DNA of 64,000 nt from Opisthorchis felineus (taxonomy: Eukaryota > Platyhelminthes > Trematoda > Opisthorchiida > Opisthorchiidae), in assembly GCA_004794785.1 (NCBI GenBank), contig SJOL01008583.1, positions 206,692 through 270,691 on the forward strand, read 5' to 3'. This document shows positions 39,101 through 46,083 of this stretch, in pieces (within the stretch, counting starts at the first letter, position 1; each line of letters starts with the position of its first letter). A program made the translations under genes and the position numbers. The notes under the pieces were generated by a model. It saw only the letters and a list, made by a program, of their open reading frames with translations. It made no database searches and was not told where the DNA came from.

Positions 39101-42100
39101 ATCGGATCGACGAGGATTAGCGACATGCAAGCGAACCACGGGTCCTACGGTTCGGACTTCATGTTCTAACCTCTTCTTCCTACCCAGGAATGCTGAAGTA
39201 GGCTCTATCCAGAATGATCTTCACATCAAGCTGTTATCCCTAGATCTTGCTCAGGCTTTTGTGCGCTGACCATACCACATGGTGAGTTTGTCTGTGGTCC
39301 CAAACTAGATCGCTTTGAATGAAGGTCAAACACTAACCCCCTAGTGGGGGCCAGAAGGCCCCATTTAACACCGCTTCTCCTCAACAGTAACCACTTCTTA
39401 ACTGAGGTCACGAATCGCCAACACTAGCCACATCGAAACAACAATCGCTGGGGCGACGTGTTAGCACTGGCCATGAGTTAGACTCCTGAACATACCGTAG
39501 ACAATTTTGTCTGTGTTTTAGCCAGCCATATGAAGTCGCAGGAAGCGCAGGTTGGATGGTCCGTGGTTCCCTTCTAACCAAAGCTGGAAACACAGTCCGA
39601 GGCGTTGTTCTAAAACGCACAACGGTCACCCAGCTACGTACTCCGTGCTGAATTAGGGCTGCAGACCACGTGATGTGTCCCGTACAGGCATAATTCAAGT
39701 GTTTAATCGAAATCCTACGTTCAATCCGTGGGAATAAATAAAGTAAATTCACACAATAGAGGATCGTAAACAGCAGTAATGAACGAAGGTGTCATGGCAC
39801 CGTCGGAAGCGAATGAACTGACACTGATTCCCATTTGAATCGGTCAGCAACTTTCTGGCGTTGCGTGCGAACACGCATGTTTTGGTAAAGCAGACTGCCC
39901 GTACGTTGGGGGTAAAATCGGAACCCTTCATTGACAGTTGGTTATCCGGCCGTTTGGAGCGGGATAAGATAGATTACCATCTGTCGTACCTCCAACCGAG
40001 AAGACTAACGCGTTTGCCATCGACTGTATAAATGCAGCTGAATCGAGCGCAATCACTAAAGAATTCGGTTGTCGTTTCCTCCGTTTCCTCCTTGCTTTGT
40101 CTGATTTCGTTCCACTTGATTGGTTGATTCGATAACCTTCCATTTTTGGTAACCTTCTCCCTTCAATCCTGTTGGTTTTTGTTAAGTTGTTTGATTTTCC
40201 ATGTGGTTCAGAGTCCCTCAGCTGTGGGACCCTTTTGTTCATAGCGGCCTGTAGACTGGATCGATTTTTGTGTAGAGTACCACGCCTTGGCAAACTCCCG
40301 CTCCCGTTTTGTTCTTACGAGCGGGTCGAACAGCATCTTGCAGGTTTACGGGCAGTGCCTTCCAGTAAGTGAACGCCAGGAGACGTGTTGTCCGAAAGTG
40401 ACTTCAGTCGGTAGTTTTTGGTAGACTTGCTTAACACCAGGTTCCGAGAGCTTATCAGTGGCCAGGCGAGATGTGCGCATCTTGCGTGCCCCTGAAAAGC
40501 GCGACGGGAAGCAACAACGAACAAGCGCGTGATCTAATTTCACACAGTTATCCATAGGTATCTTTGTACTTCGCGGAGTTCAAATCTCTTGGGTGCACAG
40601 AGCTTTTATCTAATTAATGTCTCGTGAAACTGGCGGCAGGCCAAATTTTGTTGCATCAGTGCTACTCCAGTATGATAAATCGTGACGAAAGTGTGTGCGA
40701 AGAGTATACCAACCACAGCGACAGTATCAATCACGTACAAGTTTGGATGTGACATTCAAGACAGCGTTCGCAAAACGGTAGTTTTTCAAACGCACTGGCC
40801 CCACAACCAACCACTTCTTTCTGACAGCAATTTTTGTAGGTGATAAGTCACCTCTATTTTGAGACCTTGGAAAAGGGTTATAAAATCAACTGACTGGCTG
40901 CAGTGCTTTACTCTAGTGCCAGCAAAACATGCGGTTTGCATAGCAGTATTTGATTGCGTGGTCAGTAGATGTCGGGACCTTCCGGGATCATTCTCCGTGA
41001 GTGGTATTTGTTCGGAAGGACTATAGTAGGTGTGTATACAAGTATTTTTGGCACATTAGTACCTATAACGGTGGTTATTCACGTTTTCCGTGGGAAACTG
41101 GTGCAGGGTTACATTCCTCCTTTTCTTGTGGCAGTGTTCTCTCTCCTGGCTACTGCATCGCGTGGTCGGTCACGATCAAACTCACCAGTACAGCGCCAAC
41201 CTGATGCCTTATTCGGGAGTAATTCGTATGTACCACTGCATGCCCAGTTCCCTTGGCGAGGAGGTTTGGTATCGACAATTTCAACTGTGCGCTCTGGGAA
41301 ACACTTCTCTCCTGTACGAAGTTCGCCCAATGAATCGAGTTCAAGGAAGCCTGTCATGTTTTGCATGACATCTCCGCCAGAGGTGCCGAAAACGGGAACA
41401 CAGCGAATGAGTCGACTGAGCACAACTTTATTCCAAGAACAACCTGTTGCGCCGCCGGATCCATTCACTGAAATCACCAACCGTGTGAGAGAGAAGAGAG
41501 AACGGACACAAACAAAATACAATCCCCTCACTTCCACCCCATTACCACAAGAAGTAAGTCGATGCGGTTCTCCCTATTCCTTTGGTTCCGTCCATCCAGT
41601 ACCCACGTACGTTACTCTGGCCTAATTACAAGCACCCATAAAATTGCTGACACATCAGTGGATTTTTTCAGTGGTAAATGTTGAAGACGGAACGACTCAT
41701 CGCTCTAGGGATAAGGCTTGAATCAGCGGTACAACTACCGTGGAAATGCACCTTCACTCGCTCCTTCAAACGGTGCATTGTCCGATCCTCTTCAACTCGT
41801 TCCTAGCGTGCGATTCATGCACGGCTGCGTAATGTTTTGCTACCCAACTGACGAAGTAATTTGATGTATTAACGTCGCATAACTGTTCTGATGAAGTGTA
41901 CTTGGCATCCTTGGTTTGGATTCAGCTTGGGCAACAAAGATCTTGCTAACGTGGCCCACAGGCTCAGTCTAGCACTAAGGCCCAACCCTCACTAAGACGA
42001 CAGCTCTCGATTGGGCAGTGGAAACACAAAACAGCATAAATAAAACAGCGTTCCTGTGCGTATACTTCGTGGTCCAGTGTATGAACAGTTGAGACACCAT

Positions 42101-42973
42101 TATCCGTGTCTATCAAGAGCAACTCTGCAACCATTAGTGCGTGGAAGCACAAGCCAGTTATTCACGCTGCCAGTGTCATAACCCCTCAAAGGCATTCGGA
42201 ATATTCTTTTCGATAAAAACATCAGTCGACGCCTGATATGGATCTAATGGCTGCTTCATATCCCATTCACTTGAGAGTCAGCAGGACATAATCGATCGAA
42301 CAAACAGCAGGACTCAGATGTGTCCGTGAAAAAAGAGCGAAAATGCCGTGTACCGTAGTTGCAAACAAAGCGGAGAAACCATTATTAGTGGCGGGACGTT
42401 GAATGGACTACAAGGAACAATCACAGTAGCTCCCCTCGTCCTCTGTAGCACATAACGCATTATTATCTTTATCTCACACCACTTCAAGATCAGTGACGGC
42501 TTGGCACTGTCAAGATTTAGTACTGCCATCAAATCTAACAAAGGAGACAGTGGTGGGCTTAGCCAGACGTGAATATCTCCAGTAGTGCTTTCCTAACTGT
42601 GTAGGAGTATATCGATGGTTAGGTATGCTGAGAGGCACCGTCGCATCGGCATTCACGCATCCGAAACATTACATTTAACGAGTGACTACTAAATCCCGGT
42701 TTCCTCAACTGAACACTTATGCTACCACCTCCAAGATATAGCTCTGTCCATGTTTCCCACATTGATGGATGAAACTGTGAACTCCTATGCCGGTAACACT
42801 TTTCGTCAACTCTGTTGCAATGAAATGAACACTCGAATTGAATGAAATGTTACCGATCGCGCGTTGCTTCTATCTCTGCTCCCTTGCAGGCAAATTCGAA
42901 ACTACCGGTAAAGTCCAAGGTGGCTGATAAAAGGGCGATTCTGGCTAAAAAGCTGGTTTTGCGCCCACAATGA
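3148..42973 (+). CDS. SOWAH-like ankyrin-repeat protein gene (multi-exon span)
   Basis: This entry spans a spliced gene; the exons are listed separately. Joined exons 3135-3198, 5789-5890, 14231-14323, 25916-25988, 37890-38049 and 38801-38851 keep one open frame with GT-AG borders. The translation has a leading helix ([19 protein letters not shown]), then ankyrin-type repeats with the signatures [28 protein letters not shown] and [18 protein letters not shown]. This order, and especially the final repeat followed by RAYL, fits the SOWAH (sosondowah) ankyrin family, whose members probably act as scaffolds of poorly known function. Exons 41135-41553 and 42890-42973 add a basic, serine-rich disordered tail and the stop. 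The splice phase into the 41-kb exon does not match the 38.8-kb exon, so one exon is probably missing from this model. Another ankyrin family is possible. Confidence 0.68.
3715..3902 (+). mobile_element. tRNA-derived SINE, copy 4
   Basis: Well-preserved copy: GAGATGGCTCAAGTGG (box A), an intact box B GGTTCGAACCC about 44 nt further on, and the full body to GTTACAGCTGAACGATT. The D-arm-like GCTC...GAGC and T-arm-like GGTTCGAACC pairings of a tRNA are still visible. The insertion is within the first intron of the SOWAH-like gene. Confidence 0.88.
5672..5712. repeat. AT-rich simple sequence
   Basis: Short stretch of TATATA/TATTATA sequence (TTATATATATATGATG and following). It lies about 80 bases before the acceptor of the next exon and is probably an expanded intronic microsatellite. 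Confidence 0.75.
5789..5890 (+). CDS. SOWAH-like gene, exon with N-terminal ankyrin-domain helix
   Basis: Acceptor TCTTGTTCTAG, donor CAG|GTAGAA, 102 nt, phase 0 at both ends. It encodes 34 residues with [19 protein letters not shown] and TPNLAHWQ. This matches the start of the SOWAH ankyrin block, where a W-(M/W)-V-A-A helix precedes 'LL.E.P.LA'. It continues directly into [10 protein letters not shown] of the next exon. Confidence 0.7.
6315..6400. repeat. 29-bp inverted repeat with 28-nt loop
   Basis: Arms 6315-6343 and 6372-6400 are reverse complements at 27 of 29 positions. The core AACAATCGGTGGATTTA in the left arm faces TAAATCCACCGATTGTT in the right arm. The loop is 28 nt. It could be a tiny MITE, a cruciform or a structured intronic RNA. 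No flanking target duplication was recognised. Confidence 0.9.
6480..6668 (+). mobile_element. tRNA-derived SINE, copy 5
   Basis: Near full-length: GAGATGGCTCGGTGG, box B with one change (GATTCGAACCC), and the complete body to GTGTTACAGC, followed by a short ATT/T-rich tail (ATTATTATTATTTTTTTT). It sits about 80 bases after the hairpin repeat in the same intron. Confidence 0.88.
6905..7405 (-). mobile_element. RTE-type LINE fragment (reverse transcriptase)
   Basis: The - strand translation contains a decayed RT core: [15 protein letters not shown] near 7320-7380 corresponds to the conserved (V/F)FLDLKAAFDSVD motif. A SPFF(F/N)-like segment follows near 7130-7200 and a 'GSDPNA'-like piece near 6950. 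Multiple frame changes show a dead copy. Confidence 0.6.
9395..11470 (-). mobile_element. RTE-B LINE copy, 5' region plus rearranged endonuclease/RT
   Basis: Read right to left. A 5' untranslated region at about 11470-10620 contains 70-bp TGACTCA subrepeats. The endonuclease N-terminus follows (10620-10270, up to [11 protein letters not shown]). It is joined directly to RT sequence (10250-9840) with NHRGIS and [13 protein letters not shown], meaning about 1 kb of endonuclease-linker is deleted. An RT C-terminal segment lies near 9600-9395. Stops in all frames make it inactive. The same family lies at 18.9-21.5 kb. Confidence 0.7.
13430..13449. repeat. C11-G9 homopolymer junction
   Basis: Eleven C residues are followed directly by nine G residues, flanked by AA and TT, giving a near-perfect palindrome. 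It may be a natural self-complementary sequence or an assembly artefact at a homopolymer. Confidence 0.9.
14231..14323 (+). CDS. SOWAH-like gene, ankyrin-repeat exon 1
   Basis: Acceptor CCTTGGTTACAG, donor GCA|GTGAGT, 93 nt, phase 0 at both ends. It encodes 31 residues: [10 protein letters not shown] is an ankyrin helix-1 signature, LIRLLAG is helix 2 and VDVNLRNA is the loop before the next repeat. Downstream the frame resumes with TPLHLAARG in the 25.9-kb exon. Confidence 0.75.
14640..14935 (-). mobile_element. RTE-B LINE, 3' half of copy split by gypsy insertion
   Basis: The - strand reads CID then, after decay, [15 protein letters not shown], the RT palm motif. This continues the RT sequence that stops at the other side of the gypsy element (HPSQG at 18946-18980). 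The last five bases, CCCTG at 14931-14935, are the target-site duplicate of 18941-18945. The sequence decays towards 14640. Confidence 0.8.
14936..15087 (-). repeat. 3' LTR of gypsy element
   Basis: In + orientation it begins TGTTACGGATAGAG and ends AGTCATGACA. It aligns over its whole length with 18788-18940. The target duplicate CCCTG lies immediately outside (14931-14935). The self-complementary stretch at 14991-15008 has drifted by three bases from the 5' LTR version. Confidence 0.95.
15186..16670 (-). CDS. Gypsy pol: RNase H C-terminal part and integrase
   Basis: A 494-residue open frame. It starts inside RNase H ([48 protein letters not shown]) and passes through the YRPGKDN.VA..LSR linker. 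The integrase follows: zinc-binding H..H with CTVC, then SVDFKGPLP, a HSDRGSSF motif and [10 protein letters not shown] supplying the D, D and E of the catalytic triad. A proline-rich tail ends at ILRNREA. Integrase would insert the DNA copy into the genome. All catalytic residues are present, but the rest of pol is broken, so no function is expected from this copy. Confidence 0.9.
   Translation of the reverse strand: MTTSDIAIASSLTQNGRPVAFFSRTLTPSEKNYSAIEKETYAIVESIRKWKHYLFEKHFKLITDQRSVSFMYGVSQKSKIKNDKIQRWRMELSAFSYDVSYRPGKDNLVAGTLSRNLCVNVVGNDKVKEIHDSLCHPGITRMHHFVLFKNLPFSLQDVKDITVKCTVCAAIKPQFYKPPPATLIKATQPFERISVDFKGPLPSVNRNRYLLTIVDEFSRFPFAFPCADTCASTVIKCLCELFSLFGMPVHSDRGSSFLSDELSTFLHDRGVCTSRTTAYNPQGNGQVERLNGTLWNAILLRLKTKGLQICHWESVLSDALHSIRSLLCVSTNTTAHERMFRFERRSSCGLSIPTWLTTPGPVLLKRFDRASKYEPVVKEVELINCNPHYAHVRFPGGKESTVSVHHPAPCGDRTHVNEFTRTSSSEGNGAHTPPLSDLYVPPLSNVEDNTHHTPVSPPCSGDAPAPPNTYDPSISDLARLQQRLRPYILRNREA
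16600..16878 (-). pseudogene. Gypsy pol: RT C-terminus to RNase H start, frameshifted
   Basis: The frame reads [20 protein letters not shown] then [15 protein letters not shown], the usual 'L.SFLGM..YYR.FIP.FS' thumb of gypsy [17 protein letters not shown] and a degenerate tethering sequence follow. It overlaps the next frame at RPTGGLLF / SLTQNGRPV, showing a frameshift near 16600-16670. It is part of the same damaged polyprotein. Confidence 0.8.
16900..17414 (-). pseudogene. Gypsy reverse transcriptase, interrupted
   Basis: From the right, [20 protein letters not shown] and [10 protein letters not shown] lead to a stop, then [48 protein letters not shown] and the active-site block [12 protein letters not shown]. 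The second catalytic aspartate of the usual Y(V/L/I)DD box is replaced by Asn. Similar elements with a Y-x-D-N box exist in other animals as far as I recall, so this may be a clade feature rather than damage. The stop near 17325 and the one after 16947 interrupt the domain. Confidence 0.85.
17415..18767 (-). pseudogene. Gypsy gag and protease
   Basis: The likely start ATG is at 18767, only 20 nt inside the 5' LTR. The frame reads [20 protein letters not shown] and then meets one stop near 18690. From 18626 it is open for 403 codons. Two CCHC knuckles, [14 protein letters not shown] and [14 protein letters not shown], bind RNA in such Gag proteins. The aspartic protease motif [13 protein letters not shown] follows, with DVLLGHDFL further on. 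The frame then enters the start of RT ([17 protein letters not shown]) and stops at 17415. Gag, protease and RT thus share one frame here. Confidence 0.88.
18770..18787 (-). promoter_or_regulatory. Candidate self-primed primer-binding site
   Basis: These 18 nt lie directly after the 5' LTR on the element's sense strand, where the minus-strand primer anneals. They read TTTACTTGTCTAAGGATA in the sense direction and lack the TGG start of tRNA primer sites. They can pair over all 18 positions (one G-U) with LTR sequence at 18844-18861. Confidence 0.6.
18788..18940 (-). repeat. 5' LTR of gypsy element
   Basis: 153 bp; in sense direction it starts TGTCATGGC and ends CCGTAACCA. The stretch 18844-18861, about 80 nt from the LTR start, is the complement of the primer-binding site. 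If it marks the transcript start, U3 would be about 79 nt. The target duplicate CCCTG follows at 18941-18945. Confidence 0.95.
18946..21480 (-). mobile_element. RTE-B LINE copy, 5' half (target of gypsy insertion)
   Basis: From right to left: the 5' untranslated region (about 21480-20610) has TGACTCA subrepeats at 20819 and 20890. Endonuclease sequence (20600-19700) includes [10 protein letters not shown] and decayed catalytic blocks. A linker (19560-19360, e.g. [25 protein letters not shown]) leads into the RT N-terminus to 18946. The RT frame meets the gypsy element at the GRGCID motif and resumes at 14935. Frameshifts throughout. Confidence 0.75.
21481..25915. other. Rest of 11.6-kb SOWAH-like intron, unassigned
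   Basis: No repeat family or coding motif is recognised, apart from a short (GT)n near 24774-24787 and some low-complexity T-rich stretches. Open frames such as 21575-21889, 24325-24597 and 25525-25818 lack recognisable domains and I do not call them genes. Confidence 0.4.
25916..25988 (+). CDS. SOWAH-like gene, ankyrin-repeat exon 2
   Basis: Acceptor TCTCACAATATCAG, donor TATG|GTATGT, 73 nt, phase 0 to 1. It encodes [20 protein letters not shown] and TATY, a textbook ankyrin repeat (TPLHLAA..G). The next exon supplies [12 protein letters not shown], completing the repeat's loop. This exon fixes the reading frame of the gene. Confidence 0.85.
25989..28929. other. SOWAH-like intron, unassigned part
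   Basis: I see no gene, SINE or LINE motif in this 2.9 kb. A C9 run lies near 26500. The frame at 27951-28235 (-) has no recognisable domain. Confidence 0.4.
28930..31950 (+). mobile_element. RTE-A LINE copy, 5' UTR to RT
   Basis: The 5' region at about 28930-29480 shares CCCACGTAC, GCCATATTGGCCG-like and later segments with the - strand region 51640-51960, which also precedes an endonuclease. Endonuclease occupies about 29480-30200 ([35 protein letters not shown]), then a linker. RT runs from 30704 ([51 protein letters not shown]) with a damaged catalytic block near 31480-31520. The C-terminal [15 protein letters not shown] ends near 31900. The 209-codon frame at 30704-31333 is the longest intact piece. 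Another copy of the 30.1-31.2 kb part lies inverted at 62.2-63.4 kb. Confidence 0.75.
30704..31333 (+). pseudogene. RTE-A reverse transcriptase fragment
   Basis: 209 codons without a stop. It covers the RT fingers: [56 protein letters not shown] and [16 protein letters not shown], which holds the first catalytic aspartate. The frame ends after [17 protein letters not shown]. The catalytic (F/Y)ADD box region downstream is mutated, so no active enzyme is expected. It lies in the 11.9-kb intron of the SOWAH-like gene, same strand. Confidence 0.8.
33143..33541 (+). pseudogene. RTE-B endonuclease fragment
   Basis: 132 codons open. It carries the core of the apurinic/apyrimidinic-type endonuclease that nicks target DNA for RTE elements: [46 protein letters not shown] and [11 protein letters not shown]. 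The upstream part with ETRIQD is in another frame, so a frameshift separates the two halves. Confidence 0.75.
34634..35149 (+). pseudogene. RTE-B reverse transcriptase fragment
   Basis: 171 codons covering the RT fingers and palm start: [55 protein letters not shown] and [19 protein letters not shown]. The first catalytic Asp of FLDLKAAFD is replaced (FLYLKAAFG). The frame shifts before the YADD box, which is readable at 35237-35250 in another frame. The copy is inactive. Confidence 0.75.
36160..36800 (+). mobile_element. RTE-A type C-terminus and 3' UTR
   Basis: A separate copy abutting the RTE-B element. It has [20 protein letters not shown], a [15 protein letters not shown] motif, [11 protein letters not shown] and [10 protein letters not shown], then a 3' tail with TATAGGCACCTC and TTTATGGTTGTACGG. 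A similar tail occurs at about 2005-2210 and 37010-37200. Stops interrupt the frame. Confidence 0.7.
37010..37200 (+). mobile_element. RTE-A 3' UTR remnant
   Basis: It shares TTTCAGTGGCGTTCGTGCT, the GCAGGTGCTTCAGGATGCT segment and GGTTGTACGCCAGTGAAGC with the tails at 36.6 and 2.1 kb. No coding part is attached. Confidence 0.6.
37200..37889. other. SOWAH-like intron end, unassigned
   Basis: An open frame at 37288-37593 (+) has no known motif and no splice evidence. Nothing else is recognised before the acceptor at 37888-37889. Confidence 0.35.
37890..38049 (+). CDS. SOWAH-like gene, last ankyrin repeat exon
   Basis: Acceptor GCATTCCGATTGAAG, donor CAGAG|GTAACA, 160 nt, phase 1 to 2. With the G carried from the previous exon it reads [19 protein letters not shown], then [19 protein letters not shown] and [13 protein letters not shown]. 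'GADP...D..GR.P..YL' is the closing repeat of the SOWAH ankyrin block. An alternative donor after AAAAA at 37973 (GTAAGC) would give a shorter exon in a different phase that does not join the 38.8-kb exon. Confidence 0.72.
38050..38800. other. SOWAH-like intron (751 nt)
   Basis: No repeat or independent gene recognised. Overlapping short frames at 38057-38368 on both strands are without motifs. Confidence 0.4.
38801..38851 (+). CDS. SOWAH-like gene, 51-nt exon
   Basis: Acceptor TTCTCCTTGTTTACAG and donor AAGAAC|GTAAGT are both strong. Taken in the phase left by the previous exon, it reads [17 protein letters not shown] without a stop, while the phase from the alternative 37973 donor hits a stop. 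It ends in phase 2. Confidence 0.6.
38852..41134. other. SOWAH-like intron region; one coding exon probably unrecognised
   Basis: An RTE endonuclease remnant lies at 40340-40555 on the - strand. The rest, including - strand frames at 39408-39752 and 39928-40293, has no recognised function. Because exon 38801-38851 ends in phase 2 while the acceptor at 41135 needs phase 1, an exon of length 3n+2 may hide here. I could not locate it. Confidence 0.45.
40340..40555 (-). mobile_element. RTE-type LINE endonuclease remnant
   Basis: The - strand reads [20 protein letters not shown] then [20 protein letters not shown], matching the end of the endonuclease domain and linker of other copies (e.g. 30.17-30.30 kb). 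It is isolated and short. Confidence 0.7.
41135..41553 (+). CDS. SOWAH-like gene, serine-rich tail exon
   Basis: The donor CAAGAA|GTAAGT at 41553 joins the last exon in phase 0. The frame is open and reads [67 protein letters not shown] and PLPQE. The region is Ser/Pro/Arg-rich and probably disordered. The start is uncertain: the best acceptor is TTTTCTTGTGGCAG at 41134, with alternatives after CCAGTACAG (41193) or CGGGAG (41219). Only the weak 41219 site matches the phase of the 38.8-kb exon directly. Confidence 0.55.
41554..42889. other. Last intron of SOWAH-like gene
   Basis: 1336 nt with no recognised repeat or gene on either strand. It ends with the acceptor TCTGCTCCCTTGCAG. Confidence 0.4.
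42890..42973 (+). CDS. SOWAH-like gene, terminal exon
   Basis: Acceptor CTCCCTTGCAG, phase 0, 84 nt ending in TGA at 42971-42973. It reads [20 protein letters not shown] and KLVLRPQ, a lysine-rich C-terminus that continues PLPQE from the previous exon. An ATTAAA polyadenylation-type hexamer lies at 43082-43087, about 110 nt downstream. Confidence 0.62.
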   Translation, partial: ANSKLPVKSKVADKRAILAKKLVLRPQ

Positions 42974-45653
42974 CCTGACTTCTGTGATAACCTGCTAATA
43001 TCTTCGATGTTGCTGGGTTAATGGCAGTGATAATGCGATTTTATTACAATAATATTTGCAGAAAAATATTGTAGAACAAAAATTAAAAGCGCTGAGCTCT
43101 AGTTAATGCGTTTCCGTTTTTATCAGGTTTCGCTTCTTCTCTTCATGTTTTTCTACTGAAATACAAGCATCATCACATGCCTGTTTTTTGTTCGAGGGTT
43201 GAGTCGCCTGAGCTTCCTCTGAGCGTTTTAAGAACTTGATCATCAAGTTTGATGAACCTCGGGCCTGGATTGACTTCCTAAAAGAAGATCAAATTGTGAC
43301 CATGTCAAACGAGCATTCGGCACAGACGATAAGATTCTTGTTGAAAAAGTGGGTGATCTACCAAAAGTGAATCCCCATGAGACTAGGCAAACATGTTCTC
43401 CTTAGAGATTGTAAGCGGGTCTTCTAGAAAATCGCACAACTGTGTCGTACTACAAGTACGGCAAGTGTATAATTCGCTGTTAACGTCATCATTACAAACA
43501 GCCATACACCGGTACTGGAAAATGATGCTCAACTGCCATGCAACCATGGGGGTAGAAAGTCCTATTTAAGCGTGAGAAGGGGAAGGGTGGGGACTTATTG
43601 CAAAAACATTCGTCTGTAGAAAAGACCAAGAACAAGGCGTGTACACCTTCCAAAACCATTGAGGTTAACACGTCTGGGCATCACGTTGGGGCAAGACGTC
43701 ATCAGCGGGACTGATCCAACGTCCTTTGTGGACCTCACTTAACACAAGCCCAGTACACAGCGATAGACAAGCGTTAGCTAGACAGTCCGACTAAGAGCAT
43801 ACTCGTCACTGGGATCGACTACATGCCATGTCCTGTAGGGTTCCCAATCACGCGCAAAAAGTATCACGTTGACCCCACCGGCGGAGCCCACGGTGCTCAA
43901 CTTGGTAGGAGTGGCTTTCATTTCGCGTTGCTACATCATGGTTTGCCTCTCGGAAACTTTTCGCCAACAGGGGTTTGGAGTGGAAAACACGGTATGTCTG
44001 ACGACCTTAACCTGATAAGCCTTATCTGCTGCTCAGGCGAATCCGACTCATTACGTAGTATTCGCTTGAGATTCATTTCATTAATTACATGCTGTAACTA
44101 GTCACTGCCTGCTATACTTAGGATTAGCGGTGATCAAATATTTGAAGATGTTCGAGGTCCCCAGATCTGAAGGACCAAGTCTGACAGATATAGGACATGA
44201 CTGTTATTATGGTCGTTTTGTAGGCACGGCCCTTTGACCCCAGTGATTTTCGTTGTTGACGCCACAGGTGGCAAGTTGGAAATTATTGCTCACGTCTATT
44301 ATAATTAGGAAAAATAAGACGGGGGCAGAGACCTTGCACCACTCTAATACAAGAACTCCGAAGTGCATATACCTGCGCACACTAATTCAGACAGCCAAAA
44401 CAGAAACTGGGAGAAGGGACGCTATTAACATGGATTGTTGGCAGTATCTTCCAGCGCCTCGGTCCGAACACAAGGCGGACAACGCAGACCCTGTCCTGGG
44501 AGGCACATCGCACCGGAAATGCTGACAATACATGATCTATCTAATATGCTTCTACCAGGTCAAGTGTTGGTGAACTCTCCGTAGGCGCCATTCCGAATTA
44601 GGCACGAAACACAGCACCGTTCAGCAGCACAATTACGCTGCTGCGGATTTTTTGGCACCAGCGCACTCAGGCTGCGTTTCTGGATTGGCTATCAAAGACC
44701 TACAGACTTCTCAGTTTGACTACTCGCAGAGACCACGTACCATGAACATGCAGTAAATCCTTCATGCAGCCTGAGATCTAGGGATAGCAAGGTCCCAGCT
44801 TTAGAGATTCAATACAGGTGTGATCATGTCATTTCTGTGCTTGCCTGACAGTTTAAGATGGCGACGGACAGGCATAAGTAGGCTTCTTCACAGAAGCTCA
44901 AGCAAATACACTAAAAACCGAATGTCCGTAAACTAAGGGCAGGTCAAGTGACTCACTTCCTAAGTGAGATGCTTCTCATCACGGCTTTGTGAACACGAAC
45001 TAGTATACATTCTCCAAGCCCATAAAAAGTTTGTGGCAGTTCGGCCAACGCGCAATATGCTGATACATGGCCACTTAAAAATCAGTACCGCAAGACAATT
45101 GTCACTCGTGGATGACTGCGTTATGCTAGAATTTACTGCCAATGGCCTAATGGTTACTTCTCCAGTTCGACCCCCGAACCAATGTGTAGATAATGACTCG
45201 AATGTACCTGTTTATCTCCGCGTAAAACCCGGCGTTTGGCTCATCAAATCTGTCTTTTCGAAAGCCGAACACAATACAGTCGATCGATCTGCGGACCTAC
45301 TACATAAATAGGCCTTTGTTGGCAAGTATATTTGATGTAATCAAGCTATATTCATCAAACAGCGATAGATAAGGATATCGGCGATTGCCACCCTAGTATT
45401 CTGATGGAATAAGAGAAAACGAGACCAAAGACCCTGTGTTGCATAGTCAAAACTCCCTGCAGTCGCTTGTGTAGAGCAGTCACTTCGGCTATCCCTTTAC
45501 GAAACATTTTGCTACCGGAAAGCCCGATTTCTTTGTTGAGAGGGACGCAACCTGAATGCACTATTGTATTTCGATAAGCCGGAGTCCGTATATTTGCCAC
45601 AACTGTGTCTCACCAGATTATCTCTTATCAGCCGCAGATGTGTGGTGTATAGC
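42974..45653. other. Region between two convergent genes
   Basis: It probably contains both 3' untranslated regions. No repeat or protein motif is recognised. Frames at 43823-44101, 44253-44525 and 44964-45311 (+) are open, but nothing ties them to a known family and I see no splice context. Confidence 0.4.
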
Positions 45654-46083
45654 TTACACTGTTGAACCTAACACATGAGCTGACCACACTTGTGCCGCGT
45701 TTGGTTCACTGAAACGGCCTCTAAACCCTACGCCCGCGGGCTCTCTAACACCATTAAAAGCAACGTTTAAATTTCGCAGTACCCTAGCGACTAGTTGCTT
45801 ACTGGATACATGAGGTACCGTTAATGGATAATTGAGTTTTGCTACTAACTTTTCAGTAAAGCGCTGGAAGGCGTAGTGATGCTCAGAGTTCGGATGACAG
45901 GAGAGGGCAACCAATTTATTCGGCTTATTTTTTAGCGGAAGCGCTCTCACAAATGAATTTCGACGGGTCGCGCGCGGCTTTCCTTCACGGATGAAATGTG
46001 AAAGTGACTCCACCTGGCTCGGCTTATATACGTACCGTGAGTAAAGAGGATTCGAAGCGACGGTATGATATGACTGATTAACT
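45654..46083 (-). CDS. HMCES: HMCES exon 9, C-terminal tail and stop
   Basis: The acceptor TTTTCATGCTAGCCAG is used so that the AA left by exon 8 becomes AAA (Lys). It continues [20 protein letters not shown] and ends [19 protein letters not shown] with TAA at 45656-45654. 143 residues, basic, no recognised domain. The equivalent tail of human HMCES is also unstructured. Confidence 0.82.

Noticed and set aside
40969..41625. 218-residue membrane protein on the + strand
   Set aside because: The N-terminal hydrophobic part lies before a strong splice acceptor, and the C-terminal part is a spliced exon whose donor at 41553 lies inside the frame. It is treated as part of the SOWAH-like gene.
44964..45311. 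115-residue + strand gene downstream of HMCES
   Set aside because: Open frame only; it lies in the likely 3' UTR region of the opposite gene, without motif or splice context.
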